A DNA stretch of 64,000 nt from Corynebacterium efficiens YS-314 (lineage in GTDB: Bacteria > Actinomycetota > Actinomycetes > Mycobacteriales > Mycobacteriaceae). Below, in pieces: positions 9,968-20,273 of this stretch. Under the pieces are notes generated by a model. That model was not told the origin of the DNA, searched no databases, and worked only from the letters and a program-made list of their open reading frames with translations. The stretch lies in assembly GCF_000011305.1 (NCBI RefSeq), contig NC_004369.1:1736001-1800000 (forward strand). Reading direction: 5' to 3'. Position numbers and translations under genes: made by a program. The first letter of the stretch is position 1. Every line of letters starts with the position of its first letter.

Positions 9968-10027
9968 CCAACTAAAGGTTGATGGTGCACAAAAAGGAAT
10001 AAATATAGCCAGATTGATAGGTTGAGC

Positions 10028-12010
10028 TTAAATCAGGCGGACGGCGTACTCAGTCATCCCGGACCAACGAACCGGGGAGACCTGCACCGTGGAGCCGGAA
10101 CTCGGAGCCTCGATCATCTGTCCATCACCCAGGTAGATCGCAACATGCTGCGAGGCACCGGGGCCGTAGAAGATCAGATCACCACGCTGCATCTCGGAGG
10201 GGCTGACCTTGGTCCCACGCTGGTACTGGTAACCGGTGTAATGGGGCAACGCGATACCCACACCGGCGAACGCGTAGAGCACCAGACCGGAGCAGTCGAA
10301 GCCCACCTTGTTGTAGTCACCATAGGAATCCGCGACACCGCCATCACGGATGCCCAGGGTCGGACCGTTGGCATTGCCACCACCCCAGGCATACGGAGTA
10401 CCGACCTGCCCCATGGCGCGGGCGATGACCGTCTCGATCTGCGCAGCGCGGTCACCTGTCACCAGCTCAGAGGCAGACTCCGTGACATCAGAGAGATCGA
10501 CGGAACCAGCATCAGAGGTGACCGGAGTCTCCGGGACAGTAAGGGACCCGGAGGATTCGGAGGAACCCGACCCCTGGCCATCCAGCTCCACATAGTCATC
10601 CTCGGTCCACAGGTCATCCTCAACGACCGGCGCCTCCGCGGGAGCGACAGGCCCCTGGATTGCGGCGATGGTAGCGGCCTCGGCATCCTCACCGGATGGA
10701 TAGGGATTGTCGGTGGTGACATGCTCAGCCTGGCTGGCGGCAATGAGAGCAGCCGCCGCCACAGACGCCGCGGTGAGGGCCTGATCACGTAGCTGCTGGG
10801 CCTGGGCCTCATCGGCGGCCGCGGCCTCCGCCGCTGCCTGAGCCTCCTCCGCTGCACGACGGGCATCCTCCGCCTGGCGCTGGGCATCCGCCTGCTCCTG
10901 GGACTGCTGGGCAGCCTGCGGCTCCACCGGTGCGACCGCGTCGGCAGACTCAGGGGCGGGTTCTGCGACGGCCTGGGCCTGTTCAGCCTCCACCGCAGCC
11001 TGCGCCTCGGCGGCCTCCCGTGCGACAGCCTGCGCGGCAGCCTGCTCGGCGGCTTCCGCGACCGCTGCAGCCTCGGCGGCGGCAGCAGCAGCTTCGTCGG
11101 CGCGGCGCTTCTCCTCCGCCCTGGCGGCAGCATCCGCCTCGGCGCGCTGACGCTCCTCCTCCGCACGCTGGAACTCCTCGAATTCCGCGCGTTGCCCCTG
11201 GAGGGTGTCCACATTGGCGCGGGCAATGGCCAGATTGCGTTCGGCCTCCTCCCGCTGTGCCACCAGGTTAACGCGGTTGGTGTTGAGGACAGCCAGCTGC
11301 TCGGAGGTCTCATCGATGGCTGCGCGGGTCTGGAGTTCCTTCTCCGCGGCCTCGGCCTCACGCTGTTCGGCGATGATGCGCGCCTCACGCAGGGCCGATT
11401 CCTTATTGGCGTTTTCGGTGCGGAGGCGGTCGAGCTCCTCGACGGCCTCGCGTTGCTTCTGCGCGGTGGTGCGCAGGTAGGTCTGGCGATCCAGGGCGTC
11501 CTCGGTGACCCCGTTACCGGAGACACCTGCAATACCGCGGGAACCACCGTTCTGCCGGTAGGCCGCCCGGGAGATCTCATCGAGCCGCTCCTGGGCCGCT
11601 TCGATCCGGACCTGGGAATCCTCCAGTTCAGCCTTGGCTGCAGCAGCGTTCTGCCGCGCGCGTTCCGCCTCCGCCTGAGCATCATGGAGATCGACCAGCG
11701 CCTTGTTCACCGCTTCGCGCAGTTCACCCATCTCCAACTCGAGGCGGTTGATCTCGGCATCCGCCTGCGACAGGGATCCGGCCAGTCGGGACACCTCCCC
11801 ACTACCCGACTCCACATCCTCCCGGGCACCGGCGATAGCCGCATCATCCGGATTCACCGGCTGGGCAACCGCGGGGGTCAACCCGACCATCAGGCTTCCG
11901 CTGATGGTCACCGCAAGCAGGGCGCGGCTGATGGAACCGATGCGAAAAGAATGACTACGGGAGGCCTGGGCAACCCGCTGGCGCGGCAGACGTGATGCGT
12001 TACTAACCAC
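10028..12010 (-). CDS. Secreted NlpC/P60 peptidoglycan endopeptidase, RipA-like
   Basis: Exported cell-wall hydrolase of 660 residues that would cut peptide stems of peptidoglycan during cell separation. A signal peptide covers about residues 20-48 (hydrophobic core [15 protein letters not shown], then AVAQ). A long coiled coil runs from about 55 to 300. An Ala/Gln/Glu-rich and acidic linker follows, then the NlpC/P60 domain from about 530. The catalytic Cys573 (GFDCSGLV), His622 (QHVAIYLG) and Glu634 have exactly the spacing of M. tuberculosis RipA (C383, H432, E444). GTG 12010 is used because AGGAGA precedes it; the 31 codons upstream in the same frame look non-coding. It is probably regulated by cAMP-GlxR (site at 12435). 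Confidence 0.92.
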
Positions 12011-12541
12011 GTGATCTCCTGTTCGTTCCGGATCGCCCCCGAATCCAGTTTCCCAACTGGACAAAGGTCCAGCGGGGGGGATCCGGTCGCCATCCGACAG
12101 CAATGAGGGAGCTCACGGATAAAACGGTGGACATCCGGGCAGAATCTACGCATACAGTTGCACTGCTGATGACCACGTCCCGGCAAGCTTCCCCGTTTGC
12201 CCGAAAATTTCATCTATCAACAGCGCAATAAGCTGCCATTCAAGGCTATGTACTTGAATATCTTTGCGAATCATTTGCCTCAGAGGTACAGGTTCAACCC
12301 ATGAGCCGATATCTGCACATTAGGCCACGTTGGTAACATTCGAGACATCTTTCACAACGGTAACGCAACGGACGCGAAGATTATGCAAAAAGTTGCACGC
12401 CCCCACCTGCACAAACGATTTATCGTTTCGCTATTGTGATGTTACTCACGTTTTCCCGAATTGCGATTTTCGCCGCCGGGGGCCGGTCGGCCACATCCCG
12501 ATCGGCGAGCTGCCCCTAGTCAAGTTTTCAAACTTGATCGA
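12011..12541. other. 531-base intergenic region upstream of the RipA-like gene
   Basis: No credible gene is seen on either strand. It is AT-richer than its surroundings, and holds a GlxR-type palindrome at 12435-12450 and two GTAAC pentamers (about 12333 and 12360). It probably contains the promoter of the hydrolase gene plus the 3' region of the upstream small membrane-protein gene. Confidence 0.6.
12435..12450. promoter_or_regulatory. Candidate GlxR (CRP-type) binding site
   Basis: TGTGA-TGTTAC-TCACG differs from the GlxR consensus TGTGA-N6-TCACA only at the last base. It is far upstream (about 425 bases) of the RipA-like start and 92 bases before the stop-proximal end of the small membrane gene. 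Confidence 0.6.
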
Positions 12542-13051
12542 TTAGTTAACGTGCGTTTCCATCGGCTGACGTCGCGCGAAGATCAGGGCAATGACAATCA
12601 CAATCGCCAGCCCCACACCGCCCACAAGCGCCATCTGCGCCCAGTCAATAGACGCAAGAGGCGAGGTCGTTACATCACGAACAAGTAACGAAGCCCCCTC
12701 GACATAATCCGGGGTTCCGAGCATCTCCTGCTGGGCAGCCTCGAGGGAGGCCCGGGTATGGATGTCGCTGACCACAGCCCCCGACCCCGGTGACCGCACG
12801 GCAACGGTATCGAAGGAGGTGGTATTCACCAATTCCTGGGCAATGTCCCGTAGATCCGCGGTGACCGCGGGAGTGTTGTCCAAAACGACATATCCCAGGG
12901 TGCCGAACTCCCCGTCCGCCGCATCCTCGGCAATCCTGCTGAGCTCCTCCTCCATCGCAGGATACTGCTCCCTCATCGCCGTACCCATCGCAACCGCATC
13001 ATCCTCAAGGTCTCGGGCCAGGGCGTTGATGTCAATGTTGTCTGGGATCAT
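12542..13051 (-). CDS. Small membrane protein, Rv1476/DUF6676-like
   Basis: A 169-residue protein. The N-terminal about 130 residues are acidic and predicted soluble, one transmembrane segment spans about 141-160 (MALVGGVGLAIVIVIALIFA), and a short basic tail follows. The central block YVVLDNTPAVTADLRDIAQEL is reminiscent of the TPM-type fold. In Mycobacterium the homologue (Rv1476) lies between aconitase and the RipA/RipB hydrolases, as here, so a cell-envelope role is plausible but unproven. No clear ribosome binding site precedes ATG 13051. Confidence 0.72.
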   Translation of the reverse strand: MIPDNIDINALARDLEDDAVAMGTAMREQYPAMEEELSRIAEDAADGEFGTLGYVVLDNTPAVTADLRDIAQELVNTTSFDTVAVRSPGSGAVVSDIHTRASLEAAQQEMLGTPDYVEGASLLVRDVTTSPLASIDWAQMALVGGVGLAIVIVIALIFARRQPMETHVN

Positions 13052-13267
13052 GGGATGATGTCAGCCTTCTGCGGGTCGAGGATGTGGGTAGGCAGTGCAG
13101 TTGCAGTGGTTGCAGATGTAAATAAGGAGCGTCAAATGGCAACCCTACCGACATACGGGGGTACCATGGGGGCAAGAAAAATGTCTGGTGGCGCTATGCC
13201 CCACCTTCCGCACGTTCTGCATATCCGCTGCCTATCAGCATAAACAACGCTAGCAGGCGGGGAGGCA

Positions 13268-13281
13268 GGGCGGGAAATGAC
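13268..13281 (+). promoter_or_regulatory. RipA (AraC-type regulator) box upstream of acn
   Basis: GGGCG-GGAA-ATGAC matches the published RipA consensus RRGCGN4RYGAC at every defined position. RipA represses iron-protein genes, including acn, under iron limitation in C. glutamicum. Confidence 0.7.
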
Positions 13282-13306
13282 GGCCAGTAGCCCCCAACGT
13301 ACCCAG

Positions 13307-13322
13307 CAGAACGATCGTACTG
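13307..13322. promoter_or_regulatory. AcnR operator
   Basis: CAGAAC-GATC-GTACTG fits the published AcnR consensus CAGNACnnncGTACTG. It sits directly before the -10 element, so AcnR binding would block RNA polymerase. Confidence 0.85.
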
Positions 13323-13323
13323 T

Positions 13324-13332
13324 TACGATAAT
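13324..13332 (+). promoter_or_regulatory. -10 region of acn promoter
   Basis: TACGATAAT gives a -10 hexamer (GATAAT or TACGAT) just after the AcnR box. The transcript would start near 13339, about 115 bases before GTG 13454, similar to the leader reported for C. glutamicum acn. Confidence 0.6.
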
Positions 13333-13453
13333 GGGGACGTAGGGTTCCTGTCCGCGACCGTGGCATAGGGCCTGAAGTTTTCCTCACGCCGGCTCAAGCG
13401 ATGCGAAGGCCGACGAGAATCTCACACTGGAAAAGTTAGAATTGGAGCTCACT

Positions 13454-16267
<2,814 letters not shown>

Positions 16268-16283
16268 GCCGAAGCGGTCACCG

Positions 16284-16317
16284 ACCATCCATGACATCCA
16301 GCGGTGTCACGGATGGT
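16284..16317. terminator. Hairpin after acn
   Basis: 13-base arms (16284-16296 and 16305-16317) with one mismatch and an 8-base loop. There is no U-tract, so it may stabilise the acn mRNA end or attenuate read-through into acnR. Confidence 0.55.
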
Positions 16318-16318
16318 G

Positions 16319-16389
16319 ATGGGGCCCCACCGCCTGAGCGCTGGTCATCGTGCACAACGATGAGCAGCCAACTCCTGGTGGGGCCCCAT
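16319..16389. repeat. Nested inverted repeat between acn and acnR
   Basis: Perfect 13-base arms at 16319-16331 (ATGGGGCCCCACC) and 16377-16389 enclose a second 6-base dyad, CATCGT (16346-16351) / ACGATG (16357-16362). Each outer arm is itself largely palindromic. Confidence 0.65.
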
Positions 16390-16471
16390 TGTTGTACCTG
16401 TATCTTCACCCCCACACCCCTGACCATGCGTCCCACTTCGGAGGCATGCACCTTCCCCTAAGGAGTCCCAC

Positions 16472-17038
16472 GTGTCCGTAGCGACAGGCGATAAGCCGGT
16501 AAACAGTCGCCAGGAGATCCTGGAGGGCGCCCGTCGGTGCTTTGCGGAACACGGCTACGAAGGCGCCACCGTACGACGACTGGAGGAGGCCACCGGGAAA
16601 TCCCGCGGGGCCATCTTCCACCACTTCGGTGACAAGGAGAAGCTTTTCCTCGCCCTGGCCCGGGAGGATGCCGCCCGCATGGCCGAGACCGTGTCGGAGA
16701 ATGGTCTGGTCGAGGTCATGCGGGGAATGTTGGAGGATCCGGAACGGTATGACTGGCTGTCGATCCGACTGGAGATCTCCAAACAGCTGCGCACCGATCC
16801 GGAGTTCCGCGCCAAGTGGACCGATCACCAGAGTGTTCTCGACGAGGCCGTGCGGGTACGTCTGGCACGCAACGCCGACAAGGGTCGTATGCGTACCGAC
16901 GTCCCCATCGAGGTCCTCCACCTCTATCTGGAGACGGTGATGGACGGGTTCATCTCCAGGCTGGCCACGGGCGCCTCCACCGAGGGGCTCTCCGAGGTCC
17001 TCGACCTGGTGGAGACCTCGGTCCGTCGCCCGGACTGA
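16472..17038 (+). CDS. acnR: TetR-type repressor of aconitase
   Basis: Dimeric TetR-family regulator (188 residues) that represses acn. The N-terminal helix-turn-helix is at about residues 30-55 (ATVRRLEEATGKSRGAIFHHFGDK), followed by the ligand-binding helical domain. In C. glutamicum AcnR binds citrate-Mg at this domain. GTG 16472 follows AGGAG with six bases of spacing. The gene lies 204 bases downstream of acn on the same strand, its operator is visible before acn, and a strong hairpin terminator follows. Confidence 0.95.
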   Translation: MSVATGDKPVNSRQEILEGARRCFAEHGYEGATVRRLEEATGKSRGAIFHHFGDKEKLFLALAREDAARMAETVSENGLVEVMRGMLEDPERYDWLSIRLEISKQLRTDPEFRAKWTDHQSVLDEAVRVRLARNADKGRMRTDVPIEVLHLYLETVMDGFISRLATGASTEGLSEVLDLVETSVRRPD

Positions 17039-17063
17039 TCCGGTCCCCCGCTTCACCTGCTGA

Positions 17064-17097
17064 CCCCGGTGCCCGGAATCATCTCCGGGCACCGGGG
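17064..17097 (+). terminator. Hairpin terminator after acnR
   Basis: Perfect 13-base arms CCCCGGTGCCCGG / CCGGGCACCGGGG with an 8-base loop, 26 bases after the acnR stop. Confidence 0.75.
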
Positions 17098-17144
17098 TTA
17101 TGCCATTCCACCGTGCGGATTCTGCCAAAGGACAGACCACCATC

Positions 17145-17150
17145 TAGACT
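17145..17150 (+). promoter_or_regulatory. -10 element, probable leaderless start
   Basis: TAGACT lies exactly 7 bases before ATG 17158, and no ribosome binding site is present. Confidence 0.6.
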
Positions 17151-17157
17151 AAGCGGT

Positions 17158-17940
17158 ATGGTTTCAGTTCTTCTTGTACAACCCCGCCAGGGCGAGGCCG
17201 TCGTCGCAGCCGAACGTCGTGATTTCCTGCAGTCCACTGGACTCAAGCCTGATGAACTGACCTCCCGAATGCTGGATTCGGTGGATACGATCGTCGGGAG
17301 CCTCGAGGGTTTCGATGGTGTCATCGTCGGCGGAAGTCCGCTGAATGTGACCAACTTCGAATACGACGCGTGGCAGCATCACGTCCACCGCCAACTCGCA
17401 GCACTCGCCCGGCAGCCCCTGCCCACCATGTTTGTCTGTTATGGAAATACCTTCCTCGCCCACCTGGATGGCGGGGAGGTCGGGCGGACCCATCCAGAGC
17501 AGTCCGGCCCCACCTCGGTGCACCTCACCGAGGAGGGACAGCGTGACATTCTCACCCATGATCTACCGGACACGTTCATGTCCTTCACAGGCCATACGGA
17601 AAATGTGGTGACCGCCGCCCCCGGTCACCGGGTACTGGCCACCGGTCCCACCTGCCCCGTGCAGATGGTCCGGGCGAATGCCACAACCTGGGCCGTGCAG
17701 TTCCACGCCGACATGGATGCCCTGGCCATGAAGAACCGCATGGACTTCTATGCCAATTACGGTTACTTCTCCCCCGAGGACTATGACCAGATCATCGCCG
17801 GCCTGCCGAGCGTGGATGCGGTCTACGCCAACCGGGTGTTGCGCAATTTCATTGAGGTCTGTGAGGGCACGCGCCCGGCGGACGGTGCCGAACACCAACC
17901 GTCCGGCGGTCACCGCCTAAGCTCCCCCGGGTCTAGATGA
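17158..17940 (+). CDS. Class I glutamine amidotransferase-like protein
   Basis: A 260-residue protein with the class I glutamine amidotransferase fold. The nucleophile elbow reads FVCYGNTFLAHLDGG (the family usually has GxCxGxQ), and the C-terminal His/Glu region is AVQFHADMD. The acceptor substrate is unknown. It follows acnR in Corynebacterium. It begins leaderless-style at ATG 17158 after TAGACT. Its last codons overlap the insertion site of an IS element: the target repeat TCTAGAT is at 17932-17938 and the stop TGA is completed by the first two IS bases, so the native C-terminus has probably changed. Confidence 0.82.
   Translation: MVSVLLVQPRQGEAVVAAERRDFLQSTGLKPDELTSRMLDSVDTIVGSLEGFDGVIVGGSPLNVTNFEYDAWQHHVHRQLAALARQPLPTMFVCYGNTFLAHLDGGEVGRTHPEQSGPTSVHLTEEGQRDILTHDLPDTFMSFTGHTENVVTAAPGHRVLATGPTCPVQMVRANATTWAVQFHADMDALAMKNRMDFYANYGYFSPEDYDQIIAGLPSVDAVYANRVLRNFIEVCEGTRPADGAEHQPSGGHRLSSPGSR
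17932..17938. repeat. Left copy of target-site duplication
   Basis: TCTAGAT here matches TCTAGAT at 18935-18941 on the other side of the IS element. Confidence 0.65.
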
Positions 17941-18933
17941 GTAAGTCCTATTAGGACTCTCGCGCGCAGGTCTGTTCAACGAGGGCGGAGAGTGCTTGAG
18001 TTTTTGGTGTGAACAACAAACTAAACACTCTCCTGACCACACTCTACGTCACCCTGGTCGACCGTGTCCTGCCCGATCTGGACTACGACCGGACTCACCG
18101 CCCAGGGCGCCGACCAGCCCTCGATGACGCCGAACTGCTGTGCCTGGCCGTCGCCCAACACCTGCTGCACGGATCCTCCTCAGAATCCCGATGGGTGCGC
18201 TACGCCCGGGCACACCTGACCGGAATGTTCCCGGCGATGCCCCAACAATCGGGCTACAACAAGCGCATCCGGGCCGCCGGCCCGTTGATCAGCGCGGTGA
18301 TCACCGCCCTGGCCAAAGACACCGCCTCCTGGCACGAGATCCTGCGACTACTCGACTCCACCCCGGTACCCTGCGGCACCTCAAGAGAGACAGTCAAACG
18401 CTCTGACCTGGTCGGGCATGCCGGCTACGGCTACTGCGCCTCGCATTCGAGGTTCTTCTGGGGTTTTCGCCTGTATCTGGTCTGCACCCCGGACGGGATG
18501 CCGGTGATCTGGGGGCTGGCCAACCCGAAGATCGGCGAGCGGGAAACCACCCAGGTCCTGCTTGATCATGACTGTCATCTGGTGCACGACGGGCAGGTCA
18601 TCCTGGCGGACAAGGGCTTCGCCGGGAAAGAGTTCGAGGCGTTTGTCACCGACGAGCTTGGCGCCCACCTCGTCCGTCCCGACCGCAAGGATGAAAAGCC
18701 CCGGTTCGGGGCCCTCGGTGGTATCCGCCAGTGGGTCGAGTCCGTCTTCGACACGCTTAAAGGCCAACTCGGCCTCGAGCAGCACGGCGGGCGCACCGTC
18801 GAAGGCGTCTACGCCCGAGTCGCCGCGAAACTTTTGGCCCTGGCCGCCGGGATCTGGCACAACTGGCTCATCGACGCCCCCAACAAACGCTCCCTGATCG
18901 CCTACGACCACTAAAAATCAATAGGACTTAATC
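17939..18933 (+). mobile_element. IS982-family insertion sequence
   Basis: An element of about 995 bases with one transposase gene. The terminal inverted repeats are GAGTAAGTCCTATT (17939-17952) and its complement at 18920-18933, matching at 13 of 14 positions, and a 7-base direct repeat TCTAGAT flanks them. The right boundary could be one base further out (18934). The left end also contains the near-palindrome AGTCCTA-T-TAGGACT. It looks intact and potentially active. Confidence 0.85.
18009..18914 (+). CDS. IS982-family transposase
   Basis: DDE transposase of 301 residues, full length for the family. Catalytic residues are Asp116 (LDSTPVPCG), Asp201 (ILADKGFAG) and Glu244 (QWVESVFDTLKGQL). 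The signature blocks TVKRSDLVGHAGYGYCASHSR and HGGRTVEGVYARVAAKLLAL are typical of actinobacterial IS982 members. GTG 18009 is used as start. The frame is intact. No other copy is present in this window. Confidence 0.92.
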   Translation: MNNKLNTLLTTLYVTLVDRVLPDLDYDRTHRPGRRPALDDAELLCLAVAQHLLHGSSSESRWVRYARAHLTGMFPAMPQQSGYNKRIRAAGPLISAVITALAKDTASWHEILRLLDSTPVPCGTSRETVKRSDLVGHAGYGYCASHSRFFWGFRLYLVCTPDGMPVIWGLANPKIGERETTQVLLDHDCHLVHDGQVILADKGFAGKEFEAFVTDELGAHLVRPDRKDEKPRFGALGGIRQWVESVFDTLKGQLGLEQHGGRTVEGVYARVAAKLLALAAGIWHNWLIDAPNKRSLIAYDH

Positions 18934-18934
18934 A

Positions 18935-18941
18935 TCTAGAT
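18935..18941. repeat. Right copy of target-site duplication
   Basis: TCTAGAT matches 17932-17938. It overlaps the stop codon (18936-18938) of the leftward NAD(P)-binding gene, which stays intact. Confidence 0.65.
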
Positions 18942-19601
18942 CTCCGAGACCTTGTCCCCGCCGTCGACAAAGGCCAGTACGCGGTTCTCCGGGAAGGCGT
19001 CACGCGCAGCGAATTCCGCGATGACCTCCGCGACCAGATGACGTGAGGTGCTGCGCTCCCCGGCGACCTCGGGATCATCATCGATGACGGAGATGCCGTT
19101 GACCTCATCGAGGGTCAGTGCCGCGGGTGCCAGGATGAGGTAATCCAGGCCGGAGGCGGCCAGGTGCTCATCGGCTGCCTTCTTCGATGCCGCGTAGGGG
19201 TAGAAGGAGTGAGATGGATCCACGGTGTGCTTCGTAGCCCCGATGTAGCTGACCATGATGTAGCGGGGAGCATCCTCCCCGAGGGAGGCGGCGCCGTCGA
19301 TGGAGGCGATGGCAGCGTCGCGGTCGATCGCGTAGGTCGCATCGGGCCCGTTCTTCCCACCGTTGCCGGCGCTCCAGACCACGGTGTCCACATCGCGCAT
19401 GAGCTCCGCCCAGTCCTCGACGGACAGGTCGGTCACATCGCGCAGCAGCGGTGTCGCACCGAGTTCCTCGATTTCGGCGGTGTGGTCCGGATTGCGGAAC
19501 AGGGAGGTGACGGTGAGGTTGGCGTCGATAAGCTTCGGCGTGGCCAGGAGGGCTACCTTGCCGTGGCCACCGATCAATAGAATCTTATGTGAATGTGTCA
19601 T
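18936..19601 (-). CDS. NAD(P)-binding atypical SDR (NmrA/YwnB-like)
   Basis: A 221-residue Rossmann-fold protein with the dinucleotide-binding loop near the N-terminus (LLIGGHGKVA) and a VSYIGATKH...YPYAASKKAADEHL segment that carries a YxxxK-like motif. It belongs to the NAD(P)H-binding atypical short-chain dehydrogenase group; related proteins are redox sensors or reductases of unknown substrate. It starts at ATG 19601 with TAGGGT 6 bases upstream (leaderless). Its 3' end abuts the IS element. The gene appears intact. Confidence 0.85.
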   Translation of the reverse strand: MTHSHKILLIGGHGKVALLATPKLIDANLTVTSLFRNPDHTAEIEELGATPLLRDVTDLSVEDWAELMRDVDTVVWSAGNGGKNGPDATYAIDRDAAIASIDGAASLGEDAPRYIMVSYIGATKHTVDPSHSFYPYAASKKAADEHLAASGLDYLILAPAALTLDEVNGISVIDDDPEVAGERSTSRHLVAEVIAEFAARDAFPENRVLAFVDGGDKVSEI

Positions 19602-19607
19602 GGCCCC

Positions 19608-19613
19608 ACCCTA
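19608..19613 (-). promoter_or_regulatory. -10 element, probable leaderless start
   Basis: Read leftward, TAGGGT lies 6 bases before ATG 19601. Confidence 0.55.
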
Positions 19614-19614
19614 G

Positions 19615-19878
19615 CTATTTTCGTCCGGCCAGCCAGTAGGCCAGCGGGCCAGCACCCACCACCAGGCTCACACATGCCCATACCCACCTGGGTCCGCGCA
19701 CCGTGCCCGCGGGCCGCCGCACCAGGGAAAACCAGGTGGCGATCCGGGCCGCCGACTCTCCGGCGAGCAGCGCCATGAGGGGGAAACGGAGCTCGGTGGG
19801 GAGATCCAACCAGTCAGCCCGGATGGATCGTGCAAGGTCCTTCGAACGTGTCAACAATCCCACCCTCATCTCACTCAT
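19615..19878 (-). CDS. Small membrane protein (PLDc_N-like C-terminal segment)
   Basis: An 87-residue protein. The first 50 residues are basic and amphipathic. One transmembrane segment follows near the C-terminus, reading VWACVSLVVGAGPLAYWLAGRK, which resembles the PLDc_N motif (phospholipase D-nuclease N-terminal domain) that ends in GPLAY..GR. The start is taken at ATG 19878 because TATCAT lies 7 bases upstream, which is the spacing of other leaderless genes here; an ATG at 19887 would fall inside that -10. Function unknown. Confidence 0.65.
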   Translation of the reverse strand: MSEMRVGLLTRSKDLARSIRADWLDLPTELRFPLMALLAGESAARIATWFSLVRRPAGTVRGPRWVWACVSLVVGAGPLAYWLAGRK

Positions 19879-19885
19879 GCCCCTC

Positions 19886-19891
19886 ATGATA
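19886..19891 (-). promoter_or_regulatory. -10 element, probable leaderless start
   Basis: Read leftward, TATCAT is followed by 7 bases and ATG 19878. It is divergent from the -10 at 19922. Confidence 0.5.
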
Positions 19892-19921
19892 TCGCCGGAC
19901 GGTGGTGTCCGGGCCTAGTTG

Positions 19922-19927
19922 TACGAT
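19922..19927 (+). promoter_or_regulatory. -10 element, probable leaderless start
   Basis: TACGAT lies 6 bases before ATG 19934. Confidence 0.5.
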
Positions 19928-19933
19928 GAAAAG

Positions 19934-20203
19934 ATGTTCGCAATCATGACTGTCACCGGACAGGACCACACCGGCATCATCGCAGCTGTATCGACCGCGC
20001 TCGCGGAACTGGATGTCAACATCCACAACGTCTCCCAGACCATCATGGACAAATGGTTCACCATGATCCTCCACGTCGGTTTCGATGACGCGGCACTGAC
20101 CATCGCCGACATCCAGGAGCGCATGACATCGGTGGAGAAGGAACAGGGCCTGGTCATCAGGATCCAGTCCGAGGCCTTGTTCTCCGCCGTCAACGACATC
20201 TGA
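19934..20203 (+). CDS. ACT domain protein, UPF0237 family
   Basis: An 89-residue single ACT domain (FAIMTVTGQDHTGIIAAVSTALAE...), the small-molecule-binding fold common in amino-acid regulation. It is always a stand-alone domain in this family. The UPF0210 gene follows 70 bases downstream, a pairing conserved across bacteria and archaea, so the two probably act together. The ligand is unknown. An upstream in-frame TTG (19919) would overlap the -10 element and is not used. Confidence 0.88.
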   Translation: MFAIMTVTGQDHTGIIAAVSTALAELDVNIHNVSQTIMDKWFTMILHVGFDDAALTIADIQERMTSVEKEQGLVIRIQSEALFSAVNDI

Positions 20204-20273
20204 CATCCATCGCACACCGCCCTAGAACCCACCCGCACATCCACACCCAGGAAGTCGATCCGAGCCACACACC

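Larger units (their letters stand above)
13052..13453. promoter_or_regulatory. acn control region
   Basis: A 402-base region with no gene. From left to right it contains G-runs in an ACGGGGGT...TGGGGGC arrangement near 13156-13175 (possible RamA half-sites), a RipA-type box (13268), an AcnR box (13307) and a -10 element (13324-13332). Confidence 0.75.

Noticed and set aside
12333..12364. Two GTAAC pentamers upstream of the RipA-like gene as an MtrA site
   Set aside because: The pentamers are too short and their spacing (27 bases) does not match a defined direct-repeat motif, so chance is likely.
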